Below are positions 53,606 through 62,590 of a DNA stretch of 64,000 bases, piece after piece. Origin of the DNA: Streptomyces sp. MBT53 (lineage in GTDB: Bacteria > Actinomycetota > Actinomycetes > Streptomycetales > Streptomycetaceae); assembly GCF_016654115.1 (NCBI RefSeq), contig NZ_JAEQAZ010000029.1:1-64000 (forward strand). The letters are read 5' to 3'. Below the pieces are notes generated by a model. That model did not search any database. It was given only the letters and a program-made list of their open reading frames with translations, and had not been told where the DNA came from. The position numbers and the translations under genes were made by a program. The first letter of the stretch is position 1, and each line of letters begins with the position of its first letter.

Positions 53606-54750
53606 CGGAGGCCGTCATCATCGGCGTGGGGCTGCACCCCTTCGGCCGGTTTCCCGGGAAGCCCGCACTGGACATGGGCGCGGACGCGGTACGCCTCGCG
53701 CTCGCCGACGCGGGCGTCAACTGGCCGCAGATCCAGGGCGGTTACATCGGCAGCTACGAGGTCGCCAACCCGGACGCGATCGTCGCCCGGCTCGGCCTGA
53801 CCGGCGTACCCCTGCGCGGAGTGTTCAACGGCTGTGCCACGGCCGGTACCGCGGTGGCACTGGCCGCCCGCGCCATCGAGACCGGCGAGCACGACCTGAC
53901 CATCGCGATCGGCCTGGACAAGCACCCGCGCGGCGCCTTCGCCGCCGACCCGTCCGTGGCCGGCATCCCCTCCTGGTACGGGCAGACCGGCCTCTTCCTC
54001 ACCACGCACTTCTTCGGCATGAAGATCAACCGCTATATGCACGACCACGGCATCTCCCACGAGACGCTCGCGCGCGTGGCGGCCAAGAACTTCGGCAACG
54101 CGGCCCGGAACGAGAAGGCCTGGCGCCGAACTCCGCTGTCCGTGGAGGAGATCCTCGCCTCCCCAGTCCTCAACTACCCCCTCCGCCAGTTCATGTACTG
54201 CGGCCCGGACGAAGGCGCGGCGGCCCTCGTGCTGTGCCGGGCCGACCAGGCCCACAAGTACACCGGGAAGCCCGTGCGGATCCGGTCAACAGCCCTGCGC
54301 AGCCGCCGGCTCGGCGCCTTCGAGGTACAGAGCCCGTCCTTCCCTGTGGGGGAGGTCGTGGCCAGCCCGACGGTGGACGCCTCGCGGGAGGCCTACGAAC
54401 GCGCGGGAATCGGCCCCGAGGACGTCGACGTCGCCCAACTCCAGGACACCGACGCCGGATCGGAGGTCATCCACATGGCCGAGAACGGCCTCTGCAAGGA
54501 CGGCGAGCAGGAACGCCTCATCGCCGAGGGCGCCACCGAGATCGGCGGCAGACTCCCGGTCAACACCGACGGCGGACTTCTCGGCAACGGCGAACCGATC
54601 GGAGCGTCGGGACTGCGCCAGATCCACGAGATCGTCCTCCAACTGCGCGGTGCGGCGGGAGACCGACAGATCCCCGGCACTCCCCGCGTCGGCTACACCC
54701 ACCTGTACGGCGCGCCGGGCGTCTCGGCGGTCACCATCCTGAGCACCTGA
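53602..54750 (+). CDS. Ltp-type thiolase-like enzyme (candidate retro-aldolase)
   Basis: The GTG at 53602 gives 382 residues. It has the thiolase fold, a nucleophile-type cysteine in GVFNGCATAGTAVALAA, and a late GNGEPIGASGLRQIHEIV. The canonical GHP histidine of thiolases is replaced by glutamate (GEP), and the C-terminal CxG motif by HLYGAPGVSAV, as in Ltp2-like proteins, which cleave steroid side-chain beta-hydroxyacyl-CoA by retro-aldol reaction. Coupling to a DUF35 gene supports the same role. Whether this enzyme acts as thiolase or aldolase cannot be decided from sequence alone. Confidence 0.83.
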   Translation: MTEAVIIGVGLHPFGRFPGKPALDMGADAVRLALADAGVNWPQIQGGYIGSYEVANPDAIVARLGLTGVPLRGVFNGCATAGTAVALAARAIETGEHDLTIAIGLDKHPRGAFAADPSVAGIPSWYGQTGLFLTTHFFGMKINRYMHDHGISHETLARVAAKNFGNAARNEKAWRRTPLSVEEILASPVLNYPLRQFMYCGPDEGAAALVLCRADQAHKYTGKPVRIRSTALRSRRLGAFEVQSPSFPVGEVVASPTVDASREAYERAGIGPEDVDVAQLQDTDAGSEVIHMAENGLCKDGEQERLIAEGATEIGGRLPVNTDGGLLGNGEPIGASGLRQIHEIVLQLRGAAGDRQIPGTPRVGYTHLYGAPGVSAVTILST

Positions 54751-54763
54751 GGGCAGAGCGGAC

Positions 54764-55984
54764 ATGGCAGACGACATGCAGGACTTCGCAGCCGAGGCAC
54801 GCGCCTTCCTCGACACTCACGCGCCGAAGGCCCCCGACCGCACCGCCCCCGTCTGGGGCGAGGGCGACGACTCGATGGCGTACTTCAGCAGCCTCCCGCC
54901 CGAGGCCGAACGGGAGCACGTCCAGCGGGCCCGCGACTGGCAGCGCGTCCGGCACGAGAACGGCTTCGGCTGGATCACCGGCCCGGTCGAGTACGGCGGC
55001 CGGGGCCTGACCCCCGTCCACGACCTGCTCTACGACGCAGTCGAGTCCGAGTACGACGTCGCCGACACCGGAGTCCTCAGCGTGATCGGCCTCGGCATGA
55101 TCGGTCCGACGATCCTCGCCCACGCCCAACCGCACATCAAGGAACGCTGGTTGCCCGCGATGTACCGCGGGGACGCCGTCGCCTGCCAGTTGTTCAGCGA
55201 ACCCGGCGCCGGATCCGACCTCGCGAGCGTGGCCACCAAGGCGGTGCGTGAGGGCGACCAATGGGTGTTGAACGGCCAGAAGGTGTGGACCTCGGTCGCC
55301 CAGCACAGCCAGATCGGCCTCGCGCTCGCCCGCACGAACCCGGACGCGCCCAAGCACCGGGGGATCACAGCCTTCCTCGTCCCCATGGACGCCCCCGGCG
55401 TCGAGGTCAGACCGCTGCGCCAGATGACCGGCGGCGCGGACTTCAACGAGGTCTTCCTCACCGACGTCCGCATCCCCGACGACCACCGGCTCGGCGAGGT
55501 CGACGGCGGCTGGAGCGTTGCCCTGACCACCCTCATGAACGAGCGAGCGACCGTCGGCAGTGAGGGCGTGGGCCCGGTCGCCGCCGCGCTGTCTTCCGAC
55601 CATCTCTCGGCCCTGATGCGCGCCACCTGGACCTGGGACGACCGCGCCCTGCGCGCCCGACTGGCGGAACTCCTCGTGGATGTCATGGCGACCGGGCATC
55701 TCAACTCCCGTGCCCTGCGCGGTCTGCGGGGCGGGGGCACACCGGGTCCCGAGAGGTCCGTCTCGAAGCTGATGTACGCCCAGAACCTCACCCGCGCCGC
55801 CCACTTCGTCTCCGACGCGCTCGGACCCCGGATCATCGCCGACACCGGGCAGTGGGGAACGTACGCCTGGTCCGAACTCCTCCTCGCCACCCCGGCGTTG
55901 CGCATCCTCGGTGGCACTGAGGAGATCATGAAGAACATCCTCGCGGAACGTGTCCTCGGACTGCCCAAGGAGGTGCGGTCATGA
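54764..55984 (+). CDS. Acyl-CoA dehydrogenase, first member of a coupled pair
   Basis: The protein is 406 residues. It shows LFSEPGAGSDLASVATKA, the FAD segment WTSVAQHSQIGLALARTN, and RILGGTEEIMKNILAERVLGL. A glutamate in TLMNERATVGS sits where isovaleryl-CoA dehydrogenase-type enzymes have the base. Its length exceeds the following gene, and the two overlap by four bases (ATGA). Paired unequal ACADs in actinobacteria often form alpha2-beta2 tetramers acting on bulky substrates. Electrons should go to EtfAB. Confidence 0.88.
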   Translation: MADDMQDFAAEARAFLDTHAPKAPDRTAPVWGEGDDSMAYFSSLPPEAEREHVQRARDWQRVRHENGFGWITGPVEYGGRGLTPVHDLLYDAVESEYDVADTGVLSVIGLGMIGPTILAHAQPHIKERWLPAMYRGDAVACQLFSEPGAGSDLASVATKAVREGDQWVLNGQKVWTSVAQHSQIGLALARTNPDAPKHRGITAFLVPMDAPGVEVRPLRQMTGGADFNEVFLTDVRIPDDHRLGEVDGGWSVALTTLMNERATVGSEGVGPVAAALSSDHLSALMRATWTWDDRALRARLAELLVDVMATGHLNSRALRGLRGGGTPGPERSVSKLMYAQNLTRAAHFVSDALGPRIIADTGQWGTYAWSELLLATPALRILGGTEEIMKNILAERVLGLPKEVRS

Positions 55985-57096
55985 CCGCCGACGAGAGCGA
56001 ACTGCGCGAACTGCGCTCCTCCGTAAGGGAGTTCCTCGAAGCCAAGTCACCCGAGGAAGCCGTGCGCAAGCTAATGGAGAGCGAGCCGCGCTACGACCCG
56101 GCGGTGTGGGCGCAGGCTGCCGACCAACTGCGGCTGCCGGGGCTGGTGATCCCGGAGGAGTACGGCGGTGACGGCTTCGGCCTCGTCGAACTCGGCGTCG
56201 TACTCGAAGAGATGGGCCGTGCCCTGCTGTGCGCCCCCTTCTTTGCGACGGTCGTGCTCGCGACCCAGGCACTGCTCGCCTCCGGCGACCGGGAGGCCTG
56301 CGCACGTCACCTTCCCGGCATCGCGGACGGCGGGACGACGGCCGCACTCGCGGTGGCCGAGGACAGCGGGTCCTGGGACCCTGCCCTGATCTCTGCGCGC
56401 GCTGTGCCCGACGGGGACGGCGGCTGGAAACTGACCGGCCGCAAGTCCTTCGTCATCGACGGCACCACCGCCGATCTGGTCCTGGTCGTCGCCCGCACCG
56501 TCGCCGGTCCCTCGCTCTTCGCGGTGGAGAGGGAAGCCCCGGGACTGGCAGCCGTACCGATGGAGACCCTGGACGCCACCCGGGCGATGGCCCGGCTGAC
56601 GTTCGACGCGGTGCCCGCGACACTCGTCGGCGCGGACGGGGCGGCCGGGCGCACGATGGCCAAGGTGCTGGACGTCGCATCGGTCGGGCTCGCCGCCGAG
56701 CAGTCGGGCGGAGCGCGCAGGTGTCTGGAGGCGAGCGCCGAATACGCCCGCACACGGCACCAGTTCGGCCGGCCGATCGGCTCCTTCCAGGCGGTCAAGC
56801 ACAAGTGCGCGGACATGCTCGTGCAGGTGGAGCTGGCCGAGGCCGCCTCCCGGGAGGCGGCGCGACTGGCCGACGAGGGCTCCGCGGAGTTCCCCGTCGC
56901 CGCTGCTGTGGCGCACGCGTGCTGCTCACGGGCGTACATGTTCGCGGCCATGGAGAACATCCAGGTCCACGGCGGTATCGGGTTCACCTGGGAGCACCCG
57001 GCGCATCTGTACTTCCGGCGTGCGAAGTCCTCGCAGCTGCTGTTCGGCGGGCCCGCCGTGTACCACGAGCGGCTGCTGGACCGGCTCGGGATCTGA
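55981..57096 (+). CDS. Acyl-CoA dehydrogenase-like second subunit
   Basis: The protein is 371 residues and overlaps the previous stop. The fold is ACAD: PEEYGGDGFGLVELGVVLEE, RTRHQFGRPIGSFQAVKHK, and MENIQVHGGIGFTWEHPAHL. The usual GGTxEI motif at the end is absent (SSQLLFGGPAVYHERLLDRL), and by eye I see no glutamate at either customary catalytic position (the helix reads VASVGLAAEQSGG). It therefore looks like the non-catalytic or substrate-shaping partner of a heteromeric enzyme with the protein encoded upstream. It is followed by a strong terminator. Confidence 0.86.
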   Translation: MTADESELRELRSSVREFLEAKSPEEAVRKLMESEPRYDPAVWAQAADQLRLPGLVIPEEYGGDGFGLVELGVVLEEMGRALLCAPFFATVVLATQALLASGDREACARHLPGIADGGTTAALAVAEDSGSWDPALISARAVPDGDGGWKLTGRKSFVIDGTTADLVLVVARTVAGPSLFAVEREAPGLAAVPMETLDATRAMARLTFDAVPATLVGADGAAGRTMAKVLDVASVGLAAEQSGGARRCLEASAEYARTRHQFGRPIGSFQAVKHKCADMLVQVELAEAASREAARLADEGSAEFPVAAAVAHACCSRAYMFAAMENIQVHGGIGFTWEHPAHLYFRRAKSSQLLFGGPAVYHERLLDRLGI

Positions 57097-57110
57097 GCCT
57101 GGGTATGCGT

Positions 57111-57151
57111 GAAGACGAAGGCCTCGGGGTAGCCCCGAGGCCTTCGTCTTC
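57111..57151. terminator. Bidirectional terminator, 19-bp perfect stem
   Basis: GAAGACGAAGGCCTCGGGG (57111-57129) pairs perfectly with its complement at 57133-57151 around the loop TAG. It lies between the convergent ends of two acyl-CoA dehydrogenase genes (57096 and 57160) and can stop transcription from both sides. Confidence 0.93.
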
Positions 57152-57159
57152 GGCTTGGG

Positions 57160-58317
57160 TCAGCCCCGGGCCGCCTCGCCCAGCAGCGCCTTCGCGATGA
57201 TGACCTGCTGGATCTGGCTCGTCCCCTCGTAGATGCGGAAGAGGCGTGCGTCGCGGTAGAAGCGCTCGACGGCGACCCCGCGCATGTAGCCCGCGCCGCC
57301 GTGGACCTGGACCGCGCGGTCGGCGACCCGCCACACCATCTCGCTGGCGAAGTACTTGGTGCAGGACGGGCCGATCTTGGTGTCCGTACCGGCGTCGAAC
57401 GCGCGGGCGGCCTCAAGGACCGTGGCGCGGCCGGCGTAGTAGTCGGTCATGGAGTCGGCGATCAGGCCCTGTACGAGCTGGAAGGAGCCGATGAGCTTCC
57501 CGGACTGGCGGCGGGTGCGGGCGTACTCGACGGACTCGTCGACCAGCCGTTCGGCCATGCCCACGCACAGGGACGAGATGTGCACCCGCCCGTGCGCGAT
57601 ACAGCCCATCGCCGTGCCGAAGCCCCGGTTCAGCCCGCCCTCGCCGCCGACGAGGGCGGACGCCGGTACGCGCACGTCGTCGAAGTACACGTCCGCGGTC
57701 CACGCGCCGAACTGGCCCATCTTGTGGTCCTTGGGAGCCACGGTGAGGCCCGGGGTGCCGGCCGGGACCAGGAAGGTGGAGATGCCGCGGGTGCGCGGGG
57801 CGTCGGGATCGGTGCGGGCGAAGACCATGAAGACGTCGGCGAGCGGGGCGTTGGTGATGTACCGCTTCGCGCCGTTGATCACCCAGGCGTCGCCGTCCAG
57901 ATGAGCCCTCGTGGTCAGGGTCGAGGGATCGGAACCGGCCTCCGCCTCGGTGAGCGCGAACGACGCCAGGACGTCGCCCGAGGCGATCCTCGGCAGCCAG
58001 TCCGCCTTCTGCTCCTCGGTGCCGCCGACCATCAGGACATGTCCGGCGATGCCGTTGTTCGTGCCGAACATCGAGCGCAGGGACGGGGTGGTGTACCCCA
58101 GCTCGAACATCAGTTGGGCTTCCTCGTACATCGACAGCCCGAGCCCGCCGTACTCCTCGGGCAGCGCGAAGCCGAACAGGCCCATCTTCTTGGCCGCCTC
58201 GCGGATCTCCGCGGGCATCTCGTCCTTCTCGTCGATCTCCGCTTCGAGCGGCACGACGCGTTCGCGCACGAAGCGCCGGACCTCGGACAGCACCGCGCTG
58301 AAGTCAGCCGCGTCCAT
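57160..58317 (-). CDS. Acyl-CoA dehydrogenase (MCAD-like)
   Basis: The protein is 385 residues. It has FALTEAEAGSDPSTLTTRA, RTRRQSGKLIGSFQLVQGL, VQVHGGAGYMRGVAVERF and RIYEGTSQIQQVIIAKALLG. The glutamate in IYEGT is the catalytic base of medium-chain acyl-CoA dehydrogenase. It is a normal soluble homotetramer type and should hand electrons to EtfAB. It is the last gene of a minus-strand run from 62505, nine bases after the DoxX gene, so it is likely co-transcribed. Confidence 0.92.
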   Translation of the reverse strand: MDAADFSAVLSEVRRFVRERVVPLEAEIDEKDEMPAEIREAAKKMGLFGFALPEEYGGLGLSMYEEAQLMFELGYTTPSLRSMFGTNNGIAGHVLMVGGTEEQKADWLPRIASGDVLASFALTEAEAGSDPSTLTTRAHLDGDAWVINGAKRYITNAPLADVFMVFARTDPDAPRTRGISTFLVPAGTPGLTVAPKDHKMGQFGAWTADVYFDDVRVPASALVGGEGGLNRGFGTAMGCIAHGRVHISSLCVGMAERLVDESVEYARTRRQSGKLIGSFQLVQGLIADSMTDYYAGRATVLEAARAFDAGTDTKIGPSCTKYFASEMVWRVADRAVQVHGGAGYMRGVAVERFYRDARLFRIYEGTSQIQQVIIAKALLGEAARG

Positions 58318-58326
58318 GTCGACTCC

Positions 58327-58860
58327 CTATTGCTCTTGGCTATCTGTTTGTGTCTCGTCCGGCTTCCGCTCCGGCCGATAGCACACGGCCAGCAGCGCGG
58401 CGGCGCTCGCCGTGCCGACGCCCAGGGCCAGCAAGGCGGGCCCCGCGCCCGCGCGTTGGCGGCGCAGGACTCCGTCCAGCGAGTACCTGCCGGGGCCCAG
58501 CGCCGCCAGGGCGACGGCCGCGCCGCCCACGACACCGACGTACTCCCAGCCGCCCTTGAAGACGAAGAAGCCCTTGCCGCGATGGTCGGTTCGGGCCGCC
58601 ACGGTCATCAGACCGACCGCTGCCGCAGCCGGGAGGGGGTTGGCCGCGCCCAGCGCGATCCCCACGCCGGCCGCCATCTCCGTCCCGGCCGCCATGCGCG
58701 CGTGCACCTGCGCGGGCCGCAGACCGAGCGCCTCGAACCAGCCCGTCGTGCCCTTGAGCCCGCCCGGCCCGGCGACCTTGTTCCAGCCGTGCGCGAAGAG
58801 CATCGGGCCGAGCGTCGCCCGCAGGACGAGCGCGGCGATGTCATGGCCCCGTGCCCTCAC
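58327..58860 (-). CDS. DoxX-family membrane protein
   Basis: The GTG at 58860 overlaps the stop of the SDR gene (GTGA) and gives 177 residues. The family pattern is seen in ALVLRATLGPMLFAHGWNKV, with four membrane helices (MAAGVGIALGAANPLPAAAA, VVGGAAVALAALG, LLALGVGTASAAALLAVC). DoxX-like proteins are poorly understood; some are subunits of quinone-linked oxidoreductases. In this operon it may link a pathway dehydrogenase to the quinone pool, which is an inference from position only. Confidence 0.8.
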   Translation of the reverse strand: MRARGHDIAALVLRATLGPMLFAHGWNKVAGPGGLKGTTGWFEALGLRPAQVHARMAAGTEMAAGVGIALGAANPLPAAAAVGLMTVAARTDHRGKGFFVFKGGWEYVGVVGGAAVALAALGPGRYSLDGVLRRQRAGAGPALLALGVGTASAAALLAVCYRPERKPDETQTDSQEQ

Positions 58861-59768
58861 TGGCCGACTCCGGTGGCCCGCCCCGCAGGCGCGACGCCGT
58901 ACAACTGCGGTACGGCCTCCACGAGTTCGTCGTAGGTGAGCGCCTGTCCCGATGCGCTGGGGTGTACGCCGGCGACGGTCCAGCCCTGGAGCCGGTTCAG
59001 CCGGTTGCCCTCGATGCGCAGGACCTGGCCGGTCAGCCAGGCCGCGCTGTCGGAGGCCAGGTAGACGACGACGCCCGAGGCGTTGGCGGGGTCGCGCGGG
59101 TCGAAACCGTCGACGGCCCGCAGCGATTCACCGACGGACAGGCCGTCCGTCATCCGTGTGGCCGCGATCGGTGAGATGGCGTTGGCGGTGACGCCGTACT
59201 TGCGCATCTCCAGGGCGGTGAGGACGGTGAGCCCGGCTATCCCGGCCTTCGCGGCGCCGTAGTTGGACTGCCCCTGGTTGCCGAACAGGCCTGTCCCCGA
59301 GGTCGTGTTGATGACGCGGCCGGTGACGCGCTCACCCCGCTTCGATGCCTCGCGCCAGTACGCGCACGCGTGTCGAGTGAGGGCGAAGGTGCCCTTCAGA
59401 TGCACCGCGATCACGGCGTCGAACTCCGCCTCGGTCATCGAGAACAGCATGCGGTCGCGCACGATCCCCGCGTTGTTCACGACGATGTCCAGGCGTCCGA
59501 ACTCCGCGACCGTGTCCGCGACCAGGGTCTCGGTCGCCGACCAGTCCGTCACCGAGGCGTGGTTGGCGACCGCCTGCCCGCCCAGCTTGGTGATTTCGGC
59601 GACGACCTCGTCGGCGGGGGAGTCGCCGGTGCTCTCGCCGTGCACGCCGGAGCCGAGGTCGTTCACCACCACGGTCGCGCCGGCCTCGGCCAGCGCCAGG
59701 CAGTGCGCCCGGCCAAGACCGCGGCCGCCGCCGGTCACGACGGCGACCTTGTCGTCGAGGATGCCCAC
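58857..59768 (-). CDS. (R)-3-hydroxyacyl-CoA dehydrogenase-like SDR (Hsd4A type)
   Basis: The protein is 303 residues, the same length and type as the one at 52246. It has VAVVTGGGRGLGRAHCLALA, VVVNDLGSGVHG, the serine region NTTSGTGLFG and the catalytic YGAAK in QSNYGAAKAGIAGL. Its substrate-binding end differs from the paralogue, so the two probably work on different rounds or stereo-isomers of the pathway. It lies three bases downstream of the CoA-transferase gene and overlaps DoxX. Confidence 0.87.
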   Translation of the reverse strand: MGILDDKVAVVTGGGRGLGRAHCLALAEAGATVVVNDLGSGVHGESTGDSPADEVVAEITKLGGQAVANHASVTDWSATETLVADTVAEFGRLDIVVNNAGIVRDRMLFSMTEAEFDAVIAVHLKGTFALTRHACAYWREASKRGERVTGRVINTTSGTGLFGNQGQSNYGAAKAGIAGLTVLTALEMRKYGVTANAISPIAATRMTDGLSVGESLRAVDGFDPRDPANASGVVVYLASDSAAWLTGQVLRIEGNRLNRLQGWTVAGVHPSASGQALTYDELVEAVPQLYGVAPAGRATGVGQ

Positions 59769-59771
59769 CTG

Positions 59772-60938
59772 CTACCTCCCGGTTGTGTCGAGTTCGCGGA
59801 GTACGTCGTCGGTGTGCTCGCCGAGCGTCGGCGCCCCGCTGCGTGGTTTGTCGTCAACGCCCCAGAAGCTGACGGGTGTTGCCACGGTCCGTAGCGGTGG
59901 CGCGTCACCCATGCCGGGCTGTTCGACGAACGCCCCCACCGCCTCGGCCTGCGGATCGGCCGCGACCTCCGCGAGCGTCTGCACCGGCGCCCACCACACG
60001 CCCTCGGCGTCGAACCGCGCCGCCCACTCGTCCAGTGGTCGCCGAGCGAACTCCTCGTCGAACTCGGCGATCAGTTCGCGTACATGGCCTCGCCGTGCTT
60101 TGCCGGTCGCGAACCGTTCGTCCGTCTCCAGATCCGCGCGGCCGAGCGCCTTGACGACGCCGGGCCAGTGCCGGTTGCCCTCCAGGCCGACCAGCCAGAA
60201 CCAGCGGTCGTCGGCGGCCCGGTAGGAGTTGTAGAGCGGCGACTCGTGCTCGGTGCGGTGGCGGGTGCGGCCGCGCCTGCCGAAGAAGTTCTGAAGGGCG
60301 AGGTCGTTTCCGTTGGCGTAGGTGCCGGACCGCAGCAGCGACACGTCCACCACCCCGCCCTCGCCCGTGCGTTCGCGGCGCAGCAGCGCGGCCAGGACAC
60401 CGGCGACCAGGTTCGCCGCTGCCGTACGGTCACCAAGTCCCGGTCGGATGCCCGGTGGTGGCTCACCCGCCGGATTGAGCATGGCGGCGATGCCGGGCCG
60501 TGCCCAGAAGGCGGAGACGTCGTAGCCGGCCCGGTCGCGCTCCGCGCCCGTCCAGCCGTAGCCGGTCAACGTGCCGACGACCAGGCGGGGATGGCGGGCG
60601 CGCAGCTCGTCCGGGGCCAGGCCCAGGCGTTCCAGCGCGCCGGGGCGGAGGTTGGTGACGAAGACGTCGGCGCGCTCCAGTAGCCGTTCCAGTACGCCCT
60701 TTCCGTCCTCCGAGCGCAGGTCGAGGACGATCCCGCGCTTGCCGCGGTTGTCGGTCTCGAACGGGGGCGCGCTGTCGATGTCCTGGCCGACATGCCGGAG
60801 CGTGTAGCGGTTGGGGTCGCCGGTCGGCGCCTCCACCTTCACCACGTCCGCGCCCCAGTCCGCGAGCATGGTGGCCGCGGCCGGAGCCGCCACCCACATG
60901 CCCAGTTCGACGACCGAAATGCCCTCAAGTGGCCGCAC
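59772..60938 (-). CDS. Class III CoA-transferase (CaiB/BaiF family)
   Basis: The GTG at 60938 follows GGGAGGTGGG and gives 388 residues. It has GISVVELGMWVAAPAAATML, NRGKRGIVLDLRSEDG, TNLRPGALERLGL, and the active-site aspartate in AGYDVSAFWARPGIA. The family transfers CoA between an acyl-CoA and a free acid through a mixed anhydride. It offers a way to activate the substrate or recycle CoA without ATP, next to the ATP-dependent ligase. It belongs to the minus-strand operon from 62505 to 57160. Confidence 0.9.
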   Translation of the reverse strand: MRPLEGISVVELGMWVAAPAAATMLADWGADVVKVEAPTGDPNRYTLRHVGQDIDSAPPFETDNRGKRGIVLDLRSEDGKGVLERLLERADVFVTNLRPGALERLGLAPDELRARHPRLVVGTLTGYGWTGAERDRAGYDVSAFWARPGIAAMLNPAGEPPPGIRPGLGDRTAAANLVAGVLAALLRRERTGEGGVVDVSLLRSGTYANGNDLALQNFFGRRGRTRHRTEHESPLYNSYRAADDRWFWLVGLEGNRHWPGVVKALGRADLETDERFATGKARRGHVRELIAEFDEEFARRPLDEWAARFDAEGVWWAPVQTLAEVAADPQAEAVGAFVEQPGMGDAPPLRTVATPVSFWGVDDKPRSGAPTLGEHTDDVLRELDTTGR

Positions 60939-60968
60939 AACCCACCTCCCTGTCTGTCGGTCCGCCCG

Positions 60969-61748
60969 CTAGTTGCCCTGGAAGTCGCCGGGTCGGCGCT
61001 CCCGGAAGGCCTTCAGTCCCTCGACCCGGTCCTCGGTGGAGAACAGCACCGAGACGGTCTCTCGCTCGTAGGAGATCGCCGCCTCCAGATCCATCCCGAG
61101 GCCGTAGTCGATCAGCCGTTTACCCGCCGCGAGTGCCAGCGGCGCCCCGGCCGTCAGCGCGGCGGCGAGTGCCTCGGCGACGCCCAACGCCTCGCCGGGC
61201 CCGGCGAGTTCGTTGACCAGTCCGAGCGCGTGGGCCCGTTCCGCGTCGATGGGTTCGCCGGTGAGGATCATCTGCTTGGCGATCGCGGGCGGGATCAGAC
61301 GCGGCAGCCGCTGTGTGCCGCCCGCGCCCGGCAGCACGCCGAGCTTCATCTCGGGCAGGCCCAGCCGCGCGCCCCGCTCCGCGACCCGCAGGTCGCAGGC
61401 GAGCGCGAGTTCGAGGCCGCCGCCGAAGGCGAACCCGTGGACGGCCGCGACCGAGGGCTTGGGGAAGTCCTCCAACAGCGCGTACGCGTCGGTGAGTCGC
61501 TGGACGAAGGAATGGAACTGCCGGGGTGCCGTGAACGACTCGATCTCACCGATGTCGGCCCCGGCCGAGAAGGCCCGGCCCGCGCCGGCCACGACCAGGG
61601 CGCGTACGTCGTCGTTGTCGCGCAGTTCGTTCAGCGCACGCGTGAGCCGGTCCACGGTCCCGGAGCCGATCGCGTTGAGCCGCTCGGGCCGGTCGAGGGT
61701 CAACACGGCGATTCTGTCCCGGAGTTCGACACGCAGCACGGTGCTCAC
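60969..61748 (-). CDS. Enoyl-CoA hydratase/isomerase family protein
   Basis: The GTG at 61748 gives 259 residues. The crotonase fold is clear: VVAGAGRAFSAGADIGEIES (first oxyanion), GFAFGGGLELALACDLRVAE and LPEMKLGVLPGAGGTQRLPR. Both glutamates used by hydratases are present (GLELAL and LPEMKL), so water addition to an enoyl-CoA is likely. It provides the hydroxyacyl-CoA for the SDRs in the same operon. Its start is one base from the stop of the SDR gene upstream (61750). Confidence 0.92.
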   Translation of the reverse strand: MSTVLRVELRDRIAVLTLDRPERLNAIGSGTVDRLTRALNELRDNDDVRALVVAGAGRAFSAGADIGEIESFTAPRQFHSFVQRLTDAYALLEDFPKPSVAAVHGFAFGGGLELALACDLRVAERGARLGLPEMKLGVLPGAGGTQRLPRLIPPAIAKQMILTGEPIDAERAHALGLVNELAGPGEALGVAEALAAALTAGAPLALAAGKRLIDYGLGMDLEAAISYERETVSVLFSTEDRVEGLKAFRERRPGDFQGN

Positions 61749-61749
61749 C

Positions 61750-62505
61750 TCAGACCATCGTGAGGCCGCCGCTGACCGAGAGCGTCTGCCCGGTCATGTA
61801 GGCGGCGTCGTCGGACGCGAGGAAGGCCACCACACCGGCGATGTCGGCGGGCTGGGCGACGCGGCGCAGCGGGATCGCCCGTACGGTCGCGTCGTACATC
61901 TTCTGGCTGTACTCGGCGACCTGCCCGAGCAGCGCGGTGTCGGTGGGTCCAGGGCAGACGCTGTTCACGGTGATGCCGTGCCGGGCGACCTCGCGGGCGA
62001 GGGCCTTGCCGAAGGCGATGACACCGCCCTTCGTCGCGGAGTACACGACCTCGCCGGAGGAGCCGACCCGGCCGGCGTCCGAGGCGATGTGGACGATCCG
62101 GCCGCCGCCGCGCTCGATCATCGGGTCGAGGACGGCCCGGGTCATCGTGATCGTCCCGCGCAGATTGACGGCGATGATCCGGTCCCAGGTCTCCTCGGCG
62201 CTGTCGACGAACCGGCCGATGACGTCGACGGCCGCGTTGTTCACCAGGACGTCCACCGGGCCGAGTTCGGCGGTCACGCGGTCCACGGCCGTGCGTACGG
62301 CCGCGCTGTCGGAGATGTCCGCGCCGACTCCCGTGGCGCGCACGCCGTACCGCTCCGCGAGCAGGCCCGCGACCTTGCCGGCCGCCTCCGCGTCGAGATC
62401 GCAGACGGCGACCGCGGCTCCCTGGGCGGCGAGCCGGTCGGCGATCGACTCGCCGATGCCGCGGCCCGCTCCGGTGACGAGTGCCACCTTGTCCCGTACG
62501 CTCAC
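61750..62505 (-). CDS. Short-chain dehydrogenase/reductase, FabG-like
   Basis: The GTG at 62505 gives 251 residues. The motifs are VALVTGAGRGIGESIADRLA, VLVNNAAVDVIGRFVDS, the serine region IVHIASDAG and the catalytic YSATK. It is a classical SDR, 50 residues shorter than the Hsd4A-type SDRs, and probably acts on a hydroxy- or keto-intermediate such as a 3-hydroxyacyl-CoA or alcohol. It is the first gene of the minus-strand operon and lies divergent from the acyl-CoA dehydrogenase at 62591, with an AT-rich site between them. Confidence 0.88.
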   Translation of the reverse strand: MSVRDKVALVTGAGRGIGESIADRLAAQGAAVAVCDLDAEAAGKVAGLLAERYGVRATGVGADISDSAAVRTAVDRVTAELGPVDVLVNNAAVDVIGRFVDSAEETWDRIIAVNLRGTITMTRAVLDPMIERGGGRIVHIASDAGRVGSSGEVVYSATKGGVIAFGKALAREVARHGITVNSVCPGPTDTALLGQVAEYSQKMYDATVRAIPLRRVAQPADIAGVVAFLASDDAAYMTGQTLSVSGGLTMV

Positions 62506-62550
62506 GCGCCCTCCCTCGCTCGGCTGCCGATACAGCGCTATCGTATAACT

Positions 62551-62574
62551 ACTTCAGCTAAATAAGCGAGATGC
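62551..62574. promoter_or_regulatory. AT-rich site between divergent SDR and dehydrogenase genes
   Basis: ACTTCAGCTAAATAAGCGAG (62551-62570) lies in the 85-base gap. It has the AGCTAAA form of the cluster heptamer, and the AAGCGAGATG that follows also occurs in the gap before the aldehyde dehydrogenase (63780-63790). Both gaps precede plus-strand genes of the cluster. Confidence 0.45.
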
Positions 62575-62590
62575 CTGAGTGGAGTAGAGC

